Made by a program: the position numbers and the translations under genes. From AB-137-C09 sp964458185 (GTDB lineage Bacteria; Pseudomonadota; Zetaproteobacteria; Mariprofundales; Mariprofundaceae), in contig CAYWFG010000002.1 in the NCBI GenBank assembly GCA_964458185.1, positions 34,484-98,483 on the forward strand: a stretch of 64,000 nt of DNA, written 5' to 3'. Under the pieces are notes generated by a model. It was not told where the DNA came from. It ran no database searches and was given only the letters and a program-made list of their open reading frames with translations. Positions 1 to 8,276 of this stretch are shown here, one piece after another (position 1 is the first letter of the stretch; each line of letters opens with the position of its first letter).

Positions 1-916
1 CTTCTAGTAAATAAGCAGAGGATAATCTAAGAAAATCTTTGTTATTTTCCCCCCGTCGATTCACAAAATATTTAGAAAACTCATGAACTGCAGCAGCAAA
101 ATCTACATTAGAGTGAACCAATTCGCAGAAAGCCTCGTGGTATTCTTTATATTCTTCAAATAGCTGAACTTCAGAGCAAAAGAGATAGTCAAAAGTACAG
201 TGATTGGACATATTCATAAACAAATCAAGGTATTCTTCTGTAATACCCTGCGCCATGTTCATGGATCGTTTAAGGGCCTCTTCTTCACTAATACCATGAT
301 TAATCTGCAGTGTATTTCGGTGAATAGAATCACCAATAAGCACCTGACATTGATCAAAGTTTTTGTTGATCCAGTCAACCATACCTTTCACTTTTGCAGG
401 TTCGAAACTGGCATTTTCCATGCTAAATCCAAGAAAACACTTGCGGTGTGCCTTAATATTGGCTCTGGCTGTACTAGGTGCAAAGTGTCGACCTCGAACG
501 TGATATGTTTTGGGTATAATAAACTGTGCAACCTTGGCATCCATTAAGTCGATAAAGTCACGTTGGTTTATTTTAAGCAGATCTAAATAAGTATTGGTGT
601 AAAAGGTCAAATGTTCATGCTGTTTACATTTTTCGGAAACAAATGTTGCAACAGGAACGTCAGTATTCATTGGCGTCAACCCTTTGTTTACCTTAACGCT
701 TTTAACCCCGATAATGTTTTTAAAGGCTGGAAAATCAATACTTTGATCCGATGGCAAAGCAATCAGAATAAGGCCTATATCACTTTCAACAATCACCATT
801 TTAACTAAACTTTCTATTCTGTTAAGAATGTCTTCATTCGAATAGGATCTTGAATAACTAAGACGACAATGTTTAATATGATGGCTATCTAATAACACAC
901 TGAACTCTGTTAACAT
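1..916 (-). CDS. Cyclodipeptide synthase (CDPS) with long N-terminal extension, partial
   Basis: The gene runs off the left edge; 305 codons are visible. The ATG at 916 has an AGGAGAG ribosome site just upstream. Residues 155-305 read like a tRNA-dependent cyclodipeptide synthase, which uses two aminoacyl-tRNAs to make a diketopiperazine. The conserved strand-loop KCFLGFSMENASF carries the presumed catalytic Ser165, with Asn168 three residues on. It is followed by W182, the pattern FDQCQVLIGDSIHRNTLQ (187-204), and a helix with ALKRSMNMAQ. The last visible residues are AYLLE (301-305), matching the family's Tyr-x-x-x-Glu active-site motif; the window ends on the first base of the next codon, which should be that second Glu. 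Residues 1-154 are an extension I do not recognise; typical CDPSs start only about 30 residues before the serine. Family assignment is from motif recall. Confidence 0.8.
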   Translation of the reverse strand, partial: MLTEFSVLLDSHHIKHCRLSYSRSYSNEDILNRIESLVKMVIVESDIGLILIALPSDQSIDFPAFKNIIGVKSVKVNKGLTPMNTDVPVATFVSEKCKQHEHLTFYTNTYLDLLKINQRDFIDLMDAKVAQFIIPKTYHVRGRHFAPSTARANIKAHRKCFLGFSMENASFEPAKVKGMVDWINKNFDQCQVLIGDSIHRNTLQINHGISEEEALKRSMNMAQGITEEYLDLFMNMSNHCTFDYLFCSEVQLFEEYKEYHEAFCELVHSNVDFAAAVHEFSKYFVNRRGENNKDFLRLSSAYLLE

Positions 917-953
917 AATTTCTCTCCTAGTATTTAAAAGCACTGCAATGGTT

Positions 954-1098
954 GGCTTTCCTTTTAAAGCGGGACAGCCAATAAATTAATCGTTACGCTA
1001 TGCTAAGAAAGCACTCCTAATCACCATGTTTTAACAAAAATTTCAGATTAAGTTTTACTTTTTCAGTTATAGGTTGTCCCGTCTTAAAAGGGAAGCCT
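954..1098. repeat. Inverted pair of REP-like palindromes (BIME-like)
   Basis: Two related imperfect palindromes face each other in the gap between the CDPS start and the sensor kinase stop. The left copy is 954-979 and the right copy is 1071-1098. Each has GGGAC/GTCCC and AAGG/CCTT arms around an A/T-rich centre, with AGG...CCT or GGC...GCC ends. The right copy matches 63945-63970 over 26 bases on the opposite strand. This looks like a dispersed REP/BIME family. The 91 bases between the copies hold no obvious gene. The left copy falls in the upstream region of the CDPS gene. Confidence 0.7.
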
Positions 1099-1156
1099 AA
1101 TAAAATAGAAGCACTAAAAATACCTATGTTGTACCTAAATAAAGCATGAGTCACAA

Positions 1157-4027
1157 TTAGTGCTGATTTTCACGAAGGGAAGTTAAAACTTCTTGTAACG
1201 CTTGATTAAAATTATTTTGTAAAGAATCCCAATTTTTATTAGGTGTATCCAGCAAGAATCCTTCAAACTCTTGGCTTGCATGAAATAATGAGTTGGCAAC
1301 AAGGTTTCCTGCTGTTCCTTTAATGTTATGCAACATTGCCAAGGCTGAATCAATATCATTATTGTCAAGTGCATGACCTAATTGTTGCTCGGTATCAGAA
1401 AACTGTTGTTCAAAAAGGATGAGTAACTTACGCAATAAGCTCTCATTGCCATTTAATAATTGCAGTGCTGCTTGCAAATCAATGCCTACGATACCATCAA
1501 GCATGATACGTTTTTTTTCTGGTTCTATAGTATCCACTGTTGTTGATTCTTTTTCAGCTTTAGGGGTTTGTTTGCTTGGTTTTATCCAATCACATAGGGT
1601 TGCATACAAACGATTTGGATCAATCGGTTTGCTAGTATGGTCATTCATTCCAGCTGCTAAACATTTATCAACTTCTTCTTTCATGGCATGCGCTGTCATC
1701 GCAATAATAGGAATATCATTGCCTAATTCACGTATCATCTTGGTTGCTTCAATGCCGCCCAATACAGGCATTTGAAGATCCATCAATATCGCATGATAAT
1801 CATTTGAACCAACCATATCTATCGCCTCTTGACCATTGTTGGCAATAAATATTTGAAAGCCTGCTTGCTCTAAAATTTCTTGCGCCACCTGTTGATTAAT
1901 TAAATTATCCTCAACAAGCAATAACCTAGCACCTTTAATTGCATTGAGACTGGCATGCTGCTCTGCTTGTACCGTGTTGCTTTTATGAATATAACCTTGC
2001 CCTTCATCAAAGGCTTCTAAAATAGTGTTAAAAAGCAATGATTGCCCAACAGGTTTGGTTAAAAAGGCATCCATATGAACGCGTTCTGCTGCTTCAATCA
2101 CATCTTCTTGATTATGCGCTGTAACCATGATAATAGTAGGTATCTTTTTAATATTAGGCGAATTTTTAATCAACCGTGTTGCTTCAATACCATCCATATT
2201 AGGCATTTTATAGTCAATCAGAACAAGATCATAATGATCACTGTTATTGATAGATGCATCTTCCAGTAAGCGAATAGCCTCAATAGCAGATTGTGTTCGT
2301 GTAACGTTAAAATGAAAGGCGGTTAAATAACTGCTTAAAATTTCTAAAGATGTAAGGTTGTCATCCACCACCATAATTTTTCGATTTAATAAGGATTCAG
2401 GCATCAACTGCTGTGCTAAGCCATCAACCCCTACGCCAACTTCTAATAATACAGTAAAAATAAATTTGCTTCCCTGATCAGGTTCAGATTCTATCCAAAT
2501 TTTTCCCTGCATTAGCTCGACAAGGTGTTTGCAAATAACAAGACCCAGACCAGTGCCACCATATTTTCTTGTTGTGGAGCTATCTGCTTGGCTAAAAGAT
2601 TGAAATAGACGGGCGATTTGTTTTTTTGTTAAACCAATTCCAGTATCTTGAATAGTAAATCGTAACTTGATATTGTTATGAGCAGTTAAATTACCTTCAT
2701 CTAGTTCAATACGTACAGTTACTTCGCCATGTTGCGTAAATTTCACCGCATTACTAACCAAGTTCAAGAGAATTTGATTAATTCGTAAAGGATCACCCAT
2801 TAACGACGATGGAATTTTAGGATCTCTAAAAAAATGAAGCTCTAAACCTTTGCGTTCCGCCAACTCCGATGTAACATCAGAGAGCTGGGTAAGGACATCA
2901 TCTAAGTTCATTTCAACACATTCAATATCCAATTTTCCAGCTTCAATTTTAGAAAAATCTAAAATATCATTAATAATACCTAATAACGATCGTGCTGAAA
3001 TTTGAATCTTATTTAAATAATCGTACTGCTTACTTGTTAAATCAGTTTTTAAGGCAAGATGATTTAGACCAATAATAGCATTCATCGGCGTTCGAATTTC
3101 ATGGCTCATCGTAGCAAGGAAATTCCCTTTAGCTTGTGTTGCAGCCAATGCATTATCGCGCGCTTCAGCAAGTTCAGCAGTGCGCTCTTCAATCGTCTTC
3201 TCCAAACCTGAATAAGCCTTCATTAGAGCATTAGACATCGCGCAGAAAGAATCTCTAAGTTCTTCTATCTCATCACCTGTATGCATATTGGCTATATTAT
3301 TACTTTCTACAAAGTTGCCTTTTGCCATCTCTTTAGCGTGGTGCATTAACATCAATATAGAAGCTGTCATTCTTCCAGAGAGCCAAAAAACTATAATCAT
3401 ACCAAGCACTAGCATGATAAGCACAAAAATAAGGGTGTTGCGAATAATTGTTTCAACAAGTTGATTATTAGCTTTTTTTAAAAGTTCTATTTCATGGTTT
3501 AGTGGCTTCATTGAAAAGCCCAAGCGCAATACTCCCCAAGGTTCTGTACTCACTTGGATCGGCACGATAAACTCTAAATACGATTCACCATCTTTAACAT
3601 ATTCATTAACTGCAGAAGAACGTTGCTTCGCTGCAAATAAATCCTCTGAGTCTGTCATGACCTCTTGTTCTAGACTTGGTTTCATAGTGTGGACATACGC
3701 TAGGCGTGATGCATCCATCAATATAATATAGTTAAGATCAGTGTTTTCTTCAATGGCTTTGCGTAAAATAAACGAGTTTGCTGAAAAGTTAAACGAAGCA
3801 ATATTATCCAATACTTGACTGGATAATTGCAACGATAAAATTTTACCTTGAGTCAGTAGATTTTTTTTCATCAATTCGATTCGGTTTTGTGCATTAACTT
3901 TAAAAGAATCACTTAAATCAATGATTTCAAACCATGTGGTACACACAACGGGTGTAAGCATCAAAAAGAACATGATTAGCAACATTTTTCGGCGAATACT
4001 GCTATTGATAAAACCAACAATATTCAT
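1157..4027 (-). CDS. Hybrid sensor histidine kinase with two receiver domains and Hpt (BarA/TorS-like)
   Basis: A 956-residue inner-membrane phosphorelay kinase. One membrane segment lies near residues 13-31 and another at 195-217, enclosing a periplasmic sensor domain of about 160 residues. A HAMP linker (about 215-270) and a coiled coil follow. The HisKA domain carries SHEIRTP with phospho-acceptor His309; the ATPase domain shows N422/N426, DTGIG at 461 and GGTGLGL at 490. Receiver 1 has D555, D556, D605 and K658. Receiver 2 has E706, D707 and D750. A C-terminal Hpt domain has His900 in HNIKG. All catalytic residues are present, so a full His-Asp-His-Asp relay is possible. It is the last gene of the TonB receptor/binding protein operon, with a 4-bp overlap, so it probably senses what those proteins bind. 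No cognate DNA-binding regulator is adjacent. Confidence 0.93.
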   Translation of the reverse strand: MNIVGFINSSIRRKMLLIMFFLMLTPVVCTTWFEIIDLSDSFKVNAQNRIELMKKNLLTQGKILSLQLSSQVLDNIASFNFSANSFILRKAIEENTDLNYIILMDASRLAYVHTMKPSLEQEVMTDSEDLFAAKQRSSAVNEYVKDGESYLEFIVPIQVSTEPWGVLRLGFSMKPLNHEIELLKKANNQLVETIIRNTLIFVLIMLVLGMIIVFWLSGRMTASILMLMHHAKEMAKGNFVESNNIANMHTGDEIEELRDSFCAMSNALMKAYSGLEKTIEERTAELAEARDNALAATQAKGNFLATMSHEIRTPMNAIIGLNHLALKTDLTSKQYDYLNKIQISARSLLGIINDILDFSKIEAGKLDIECVEMNLDDVLTQLSDVTSELAERKGLELHFFRDPKIPSSLMGDPLRINQILLNLVSNAVKFTQHGEVTVRIELDEGNLTAHNNIKLRFTIQDTGIGLTKKQIARLFQSFSQADSSTTRKYGGTGLGLVICKHLVELMQGKIWIESEPDQGSKFIFTVLLEVGVGVDGLAQQLMPESLLNRKIMVVDDNLTSLEILSSYLTAFHFNVTRTQSAIEAIRLLEDASINNSDHYDLVLIDYKMPNMDGIEATRLIKNSPNIKKIPTIIMVTAHNQEDVIEAAERVHMDAFLTKPVGQSLLFNTILEAFDEGQGYIHKSNTVQAEQHASLNAIKGARLLLVEDNLINQQVAQEILEQAGFQIFIANNGQEAIDMVGSNDYHAILMDLQMPVLGGIEATKMIRELGNDIPIIAMTAHAMKEEVDKCLAAGMNDHTSKPIDPNRLYATLCDWIKPSKQTPKAEKESTTVDTIEPEKKRIMLDGIVGIDLQAALQLLNGNESLLRKLLILFEQQFSDTEQQLGHALDNNDIDSALAMLHNIKGTAGNLVANSLFHASQEFEGFLLDTPNKNWDSLQNNFNQALQEVLTSLRENQH

Positions 4028-4935
4028 TGAATAACCTGCTGTGCCATAGGAATAGCCATGGTACGAACTTTCAGGTGATATTTCTTTGTCTTCTTTAGGT
4101 TTAGTGTGATATTGGAGGCTGCAGGAGGCTCGATCATTGCTGATACTTTTTCCCCAAAGGTAACCCGTTCAACCAGCGAGGAGATTTGTTTACCTACTGT
4201 TTTAGTATCAATAGATACGATCAATGAAGCACCAAAATCAAGGAACACATTACTATAAGCAAAGACAGGTTTATTCATTAAATCGCAGAGTTGAAAGATA
4301 GACTCTACGGCCTTTCTTCCCGTTAACACACCAGGGTCAGGCATCAACCATAATGCATCAACTTTGGGTAATACATCAGTTAATGCCGATGTGGTGTCAG
4401 AAGTATCTCCAATGTTGACAGCAATAATAGTTATATTCATTTCAACAGCATGTTTTTTAATTTCCTTAAGTCGTACCATTGAAAATTCTTTGCTATACAA
4501 TAAACCTAATGTCCTTATTTTAGGAAAAAATAGTCGATAGGTTGTCATCAAAGCATCGGGTAACAACTCTGCTGATATGCCATAGCTTTGTTGGTTGGTT
4601 GTATTTTTCCAAGCTACGGATGAAGTAAAAAAGATACGTTGTTTCACGGCATAACGGCTCGTTAAGGCACAGGCTTGAGAACCAATGCAATAAATTGACC
4701 CTGCATCTGTCGACCCTATGCGTGATTTAACCTCTGACACTGTGTTCCATCCATCGTGTAAATTTATACTGCCGACAATTTGTACCCCAGATGGATTAAA
4801 ACTAGATTCTGCCAGAGCGTATTTTTGTATCGTGCGATCAGAGTTAATAATTAAAATCTTTGTTTGATCTAATGCCCATACCGAAGGTATATAACAATAA
4901 AATATTACCATAGCAACAAGAAAGTATTTCAGCAT
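4024..4935 (-). CDS. Periplasmic ABC-type substrate-binding protein (ABC_sub_bind type)
   Basis: A 303-residue protein with a clear Sec signal peptide (residues 1-21, ending SVWA). The rest has the alternating strand-helix pattern of the ABC_sub_bind (PF04392) family, including LGLLYSKEF near 163-171 and the late motif VDALWLMPDP. Proteins of this family are often found with transporters or fused to and beside sensor kinases. Its stop overlaps the kinase start by four bases and its start overlaps the preceding gene by one base, so the three are probably translationally coupled. No permease or ATPase gene is nearby, which suggests a ligand-sensing role more than import. The ligand is unknown. 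Confidence 0.72.
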   Translation of the reverse strand: MLKYFLVAMVIFYCYIPSVWALDQTKILIINSDRTIQKYALAESSFNPSGVQIVGSINLHDGWNTVSEVKSRIGSTDAGSIYCIGSQACALTSRYAVKQRIFFTSSVAWKNTTNQQSYGISAELLPDALMTTYRLFFPKIRTLGLLYSKEFSMVRLKEIKKHAVEMNITIIAVNIGDTSDTTSALTDVLPKVDALWLMPDPGVLTGRKAVESIFQLCDLMNKPVFAYSNVFLDFGASLIVSIDTKTVGKQISSLVERVTFGEKVSAMIEPPAASNITLNLKKTKKYHLKVRTMAIPMAQQVIQ

Positions 4936-5756
4936 TACTTTGATCCTTCTGTAGCAGAACTATTGCTTAATTCACGAAAACTATCCAAGCCTAAAAGTTG
5001 AAGTTTTTCTTTTCCTGATGCTGATTTATCCATTCCACGTATTACGTCAAGTAAGGCTTGCACACTGTTACTGTTTTTGCTAATCGCTATTATTGGAAAG
5101 GGTACTTCAAGCATTCCACCTACGCGCTTTAACTTTTGTGCCAATTTTGGATTAATCGTTGCTAATAATTCAAGACTCGTGTTTGTAGTGATTGCAGCAA
5201 AAGCGACCCCATAACTAATCGCCATCAAAGCATCTATATCTTTTGGTACTTCTAAAATTCTTACAGAGCGAATAACGTCTTTATACTCGTCACCTAAAAT
5301 CACAAGTAACATTTTTCGTGTTTTTTCCTCATTACTTGATGAGGCAACAGACTTTCCTTGCAATTTTTTTATGTTATTTAAATCACTTTTGGTGGAGAAC
5401 ACCTTTTGATTAACCATGCGACCATTTAACACCCCAGACATTTTCTTTTTCAGATCAAGGTGTATTTTACTTTTTTGAAAATACTCATTCGATAGCATGA
5501 ATAATTGACACCCTTGATTGACAGCAAATTGATCAAGATTGGGTGCATTAGAAAAAGGTTGAAATCTAAAACTTCCCTGCGAGGAAAGGTAAGTATCAAA
5601 GCCACGTTTCAAAGAGGCAAAGTTATTGATGTTAGCATTAGGGCTATAAAAACAAATTGTCGCCGTTGTATTAGCCTTTACCATCGCAGGCATGGCTAAA
5701 AGGATACTTAGCATGACTGCTTTTAAAAAAAACTTTCGATCGTTGTATATTCTCAT
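4935..5756 (-). CDS. PhnD-like periplasmic binding protein
   Basis: A 273-residue protein from the ATG at 5756. A TTG five codons upstream (5771) is an alternative start. The N-terminus RIYNDRKFFLKAVMLSILL is a signal peptide, cleaved near MVKA. The body resembles PhnD-type phosphate/phosphonate-binding proteins (PF12974): GKSVASSS at the hinge, then LEVPKDIDALMAISYGV and FAAITTN, the usual place of the G-x-A-D-A segment. The receptor gene ends about 20 bases upstream and the next gene starts on this gene's last base. The substrate cannot be read from sequence. Related proteins in similar settings act as periplasmic input to sensor kinases. Confidence 0.7.
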   Translation of the reverse strand: MRIYNDRKFFLKAVMLSILLAMPAMVKANTTATICFYSPNANINNFASLKRGFDTYLSSQGSFRFQPFSNAPNLDQFAVNQGCQLFMLSNEYFQKSKIHLDLKKKMSGVLNGRMVNQKVFSTKSDLNNIKKLQGKSVASSSNEEKTRKMLLVILGDEYKDVIRSVRILEVPKDIDALMAISYGVAFAAITTNTSLELLATINPKLAQKLKRVGGMLEVPFPIIAISKNSNSVQALLDVIRGMDKSASGKEKLQLLGLDSFRELSNSSATEGSK

Positions 5757-5774
5757 AATAAATACATCCAACAG

Positions 5775-7823
5775 CTACAGTTTATAGCGTGCTTCAAGGA
5801 TGAAGCTAATACCTGGCATGGAATAATCCCCTAGAATAGTAGCAACAGAAGATGGGCTTACATATGCCTTGTTAAATAAGTTGTATACAGACCCACGAAG
5901 CTCCATGTTTGACAACGATGTTGTCAGGTTTTTGGCAATAAAACTCATGTTCATTAAGCTATAACCACCAAGTCGCCCACGAGAGTCATTGGATGCTCGC
6001 GTCGTAGCACTTTTCATAAAGAAGTCTGAGTAAATATTAAATCTATCAGATAGTGCGATATTCAACATCACATTACCACGGTTGCTGGCTATATCAGGTA
6101 AATGTAGATTGCTTACACGATTTTTCACATTAACAAACGTATAATTTCCTGCTAAATAATTGCCTTTTGAAACAATAAATTTTCCATTAAACTCTAGTCC
6201 CTGACTTCTAACAGACGTTGTATTCTTATAGAGTCCACCACGAGGGCTGATGAGATCTGTCATATCGTTGAGAAAAAAGGTAATGCCCGCATTCAAGTGT
6301 TCAGAAAAGTGGCTATCAAGCCCCATCTCAAAGGTTCGTACTTTTTCAGCTTTGATATTAGGGTTACCATTTAGTACAGCATTATTGATGTTATACACTT
6401 CGGCAAATGTCGGTGCTCGAAATGCCGTTCCATACATCATTTTTACGTCATAGCCTTGCGCAACTTCCCATGTGATGCCAAGTTTAGGGTTTACGCTAGC
6501 ACCAAAATCATTGTAATGATCGTAACGAACACTGCCTACAAGGCGGATGTGATCCATAACATCCCATATATCTTCTGCATAAGCACTCCAGAGTCGACGC
6601 TTTGCAGCAGAACCCCAATTTTGACTGCTAGAAAAATCCACCAAGCCAGACAAAGGCACGAATGTAACGGGGTTATAATTGGTAATAGTTTTTACACCAA
6701 ATTGTTTTTGCTCTTCTATATTGATACCTGCAATGATTCGGTTGTTCGATAATAAATCAAACTGCAGTGAAAATTCTGCGCCAGTAACGCTGTTTTTTGC
6801 AGCAGCATCAAAGACCATGCCATGGGTGTAGGCGGGTGCAGGAGCGCCAGGTGGATACAATGCCCAAAAGTTGTCAAACTCAAAATAATCTCGGTATACA
6901 CGTCCTTTAACATTTAACGCATCAGAGATGGTATGTTTGTAAGCAAGGTCTAAAAAGTATGATTTATTGCGTGGAATTGAACGCTGGTTTAACACATTGA
7001 TCACACCAAAATTCGGACCATCTTTTTTGTTAATGTATTTAGCTTGAAAGCTAAAATCTTCATGGTGAATAGCCATGTCTATATTGTAACTATTTCTTTT
7101 TGTATCTGCAACGCTCGGAGCCAGACTGGCTGCATTAGCACCAAGCGCATCTACTGAAACAAAAGGATCATAACCGTTGGATTTCTCAAAGTTAGCATTA
7201 ATTGCCACATCAGTGTTTGCAATATTTTGCCCAAATTGAACGTTGTATTGTTGGCGTCCAAAGCTGCCACCTTGAATACTAACAGCCGTGCCATTAATAG
7301 CATCTCCTTTTTTGGTAATAATGTTAACAACACCAAGAAATGCATTGGCACCATACAAAGCCGATACTGGACCACGAATAACTTCAATACGCTGAATATT
7401 TCCCACAGGAAGTCGACCAAACACAAGTGCTGGCCCACCATTGGTAAGTTGACTGTTTAGATTATGACCATCCAGCATAAAAACAATTTTTTCAGAAAAA
7501 GTTGTTTTTATGCCACGAACCTCAATCTCTCGAAACCACATGTTATTTCGTGTAATGCCTAAACCAGGAATAATACGCAACACATCAAGCACATCACGCG
7601 CACCCATGCGTCGTATTTGCCGTGCCGTAATCACGCTGATAGTCGAAGGTGATTTAGATATACGCTCAACTGATTTTGAGGCAGTGAAAACCATGCGTTC
7701 AGACTGCAACCATTGAAGCTCTGCATCCAAAGCAGAGCTTTCGTTAGCCAATGATGATGTGATAGGGATTAAAAACAGAAGTAATACTGCTAAGCTTGAT
7801 TGAAAAAAACTAATACGGGACAA
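5775..7823 (-). CDS. TonB-dependent outer-membrane receptor
   Basis: A 682-residue receptor. Translation appears to start at TTG (7823), giving a good signal peptide ending TSSLANE near residue 28. The plug domain (about 45-170) contains VEVIRGPVSALYGANAFLG and VNIITKKG. The rest alternates aromatic beta-strands typical of a 22-stranded barrel and ends EARYKL. Such receptors import siderophores, cobalamin, metals or sugars using TonB-ExbBD energy; an exbBD pair lies at 45.97-46.98 kb. It is the first gene of the binding protein/kinase operon. The start codon is weak and only nine bases from an octanucleotide tandem repeat, whose nearest degenerate unit (TATTAAGG on this strand) provides the only SD-like sequence. 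Expression may therefore depend on repeat number. Ligand unknown. Confidence 0.9.
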   Translation of the reverse strand: MSRISFFQSSLAVLLLFLIPITSSLANESSALDAELQWLQSERMVFTASKSVERISKSPSTISVITARQIRRMGARDVLDVLRIIPGLGITRNNMWFREIEVRGIKTTFSEKIVFMLDGHNLNSQLTNGGPALVFGRLPVGNIQRIEVIRGPVSALYGANAFLGVVNIITKKGDAINGTAVSIQGGSFGRQQYNVQFGQNIANTDVAINANFEKSNGYDPFVSVDALGANAASLAPSVADTKRNSYNIDMAIHHEDFSFQAKYINKKDGPNFGVINVLNQRSIPRNKSYFLDLAYKHTISDALNVKGRVYRDYFEFDNFWALYPPGAPAPAYTHGMVFDAAAKNSVTGAEFSLQFDLLSNNRIIAGINIEEQKQFGVKTITNYNPVTFVPLSGLVDFSSSQNWGSAAKRRLWSAYAEDIWDVMDHIRLVGSVRYDHYNDFGASVNPKLGITWEVAQGYDVKMMYGTAFRAPTFAEVYNINNAVLNGNPNIKAEKVRTFEMGLDSHFSEHLNAGITFFLNDMTDLISPRGGLYKNTTSVRSQGLEFNGKFIVSKGNYLAGNYTFVNVKNRVSNLHLPDIASNRGNVMLNIALSDRFNIYSDFFMKSATTRASNDSRGRLGGYSLMNMSFIAKNLTTSLSNMELRGSVYNLFNKAYVSPSSVATILGDYSMPGISFILEARYKL

Positions 7824-7832
7824 TTGATAAAA

Positions 7833-7904
7833 CCTTAATACCTTAATACTTTAATACTTTAATACTTTAATACTTTAATACTTTAATACTTTAATACTTT
7901 AAAA
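7833..7904. repeat. 8-bp tandem repeat (CTTTAATA)n upstream of TonB receptor
   Basis: Nine head-to-tail units: two CCTTAATA units (7833-7848), six perfect CTTTAATA units (7849-7896) and a final CTTTAAAA (7897-7904). The tract occupies positions about -10 to -81 relative to the receptor's TTG start. Simple repeats of this size are prone to slipped-strand mispairing. Being non-coding and before the start, copy-number change would alter promoter spacing, leader length or the SD context, not the reading frame. Confidence 0.95.
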
Positions 7905-8137
7905 AATAACTATTGATTAAAAATCATACAACCATTGCCCAATGTTTAAATTAAAGTATTCAATGAATCAATAACTTCGCACGGAAATACACAAAAAAAA
8001 TTCTAACAAGAACAGACTTAGACTTCAAGTGTTTTATAATAGACTTTATTCAAGGTTGGATAATCTGTAGATCAAAAAATAGCAGGCCACCATCTGTGTT
8101 TTGGTGAAATACAATTCTACTGCAAGCCATTGTACGA
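7905..8137. other. AT-rich non-coding stretch upstream of TonB operon
   Basis: This stretch between the octanucleotide tract and the REP-like fragment is AT-rich and has stops in all frames. It must hold the promoter of the minus-strand receptor operon, but I cannot pick one -35/-10 pair with confidence. No RNA gene or riboswitch fold was recognised. Confidence 0.5.
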
Positions 8138-8195
8138 GTCTTAAAAGGGAGACCTCATATGGTAAATAAATAGCATACCTAAATTCAGCATGGAT
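8138..8195. repeat. Degenerate REP-like fragment
   Basis: GTCTTAAAAGGGA at 8138-8150, followed by GACCT, matches one half of the palindrome at 1071-1098. The following ACCTAAAT...AGCATG also resembles the sequence after the first copy (about 1133-1150), so the homology seems to extend beyond the palindrome. The left arm is lost. It is probably a decayed copy of the same repeat family. Confidence 0.5.
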
Positions 8196-8214
8196 TAATC
8201 CTCTTGGTAGACAG

Positions 8215-8248
8215 AATAAAAAAGGCGGAGCATTGCAGCTCCGCCTTT
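8215..8248 (-). terminator. Rho-independent terminator of the cytochrome operon
   Basis: A perfect 8-bp stem, GGCGGAGC (8224-8231) with GCTCCGCC (8238-8245), and a 6-base loop. The A-run at 8217-8223 gives a U-tract on the minus strand. It lies about 30 bases after the cytochrome stop codon. Confidence 0.9.
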
Positions 8249-8276
8249 GCGGTATATGCTAACAGAAAACCGTTGT

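Noticed and set aside
200..808. Two short plus-strand open frames at the left end
   Set aside because: They lie opposite the minus-strand CDPS frame, which has a ribosome site, family motifs and a coherent translation through the whole interval.
7833..7904. Could the direct repeats be a CRISPR array
   Set aside because: Units are 8 bp and contiguous with no spacers; this is a simple tandem repeat.
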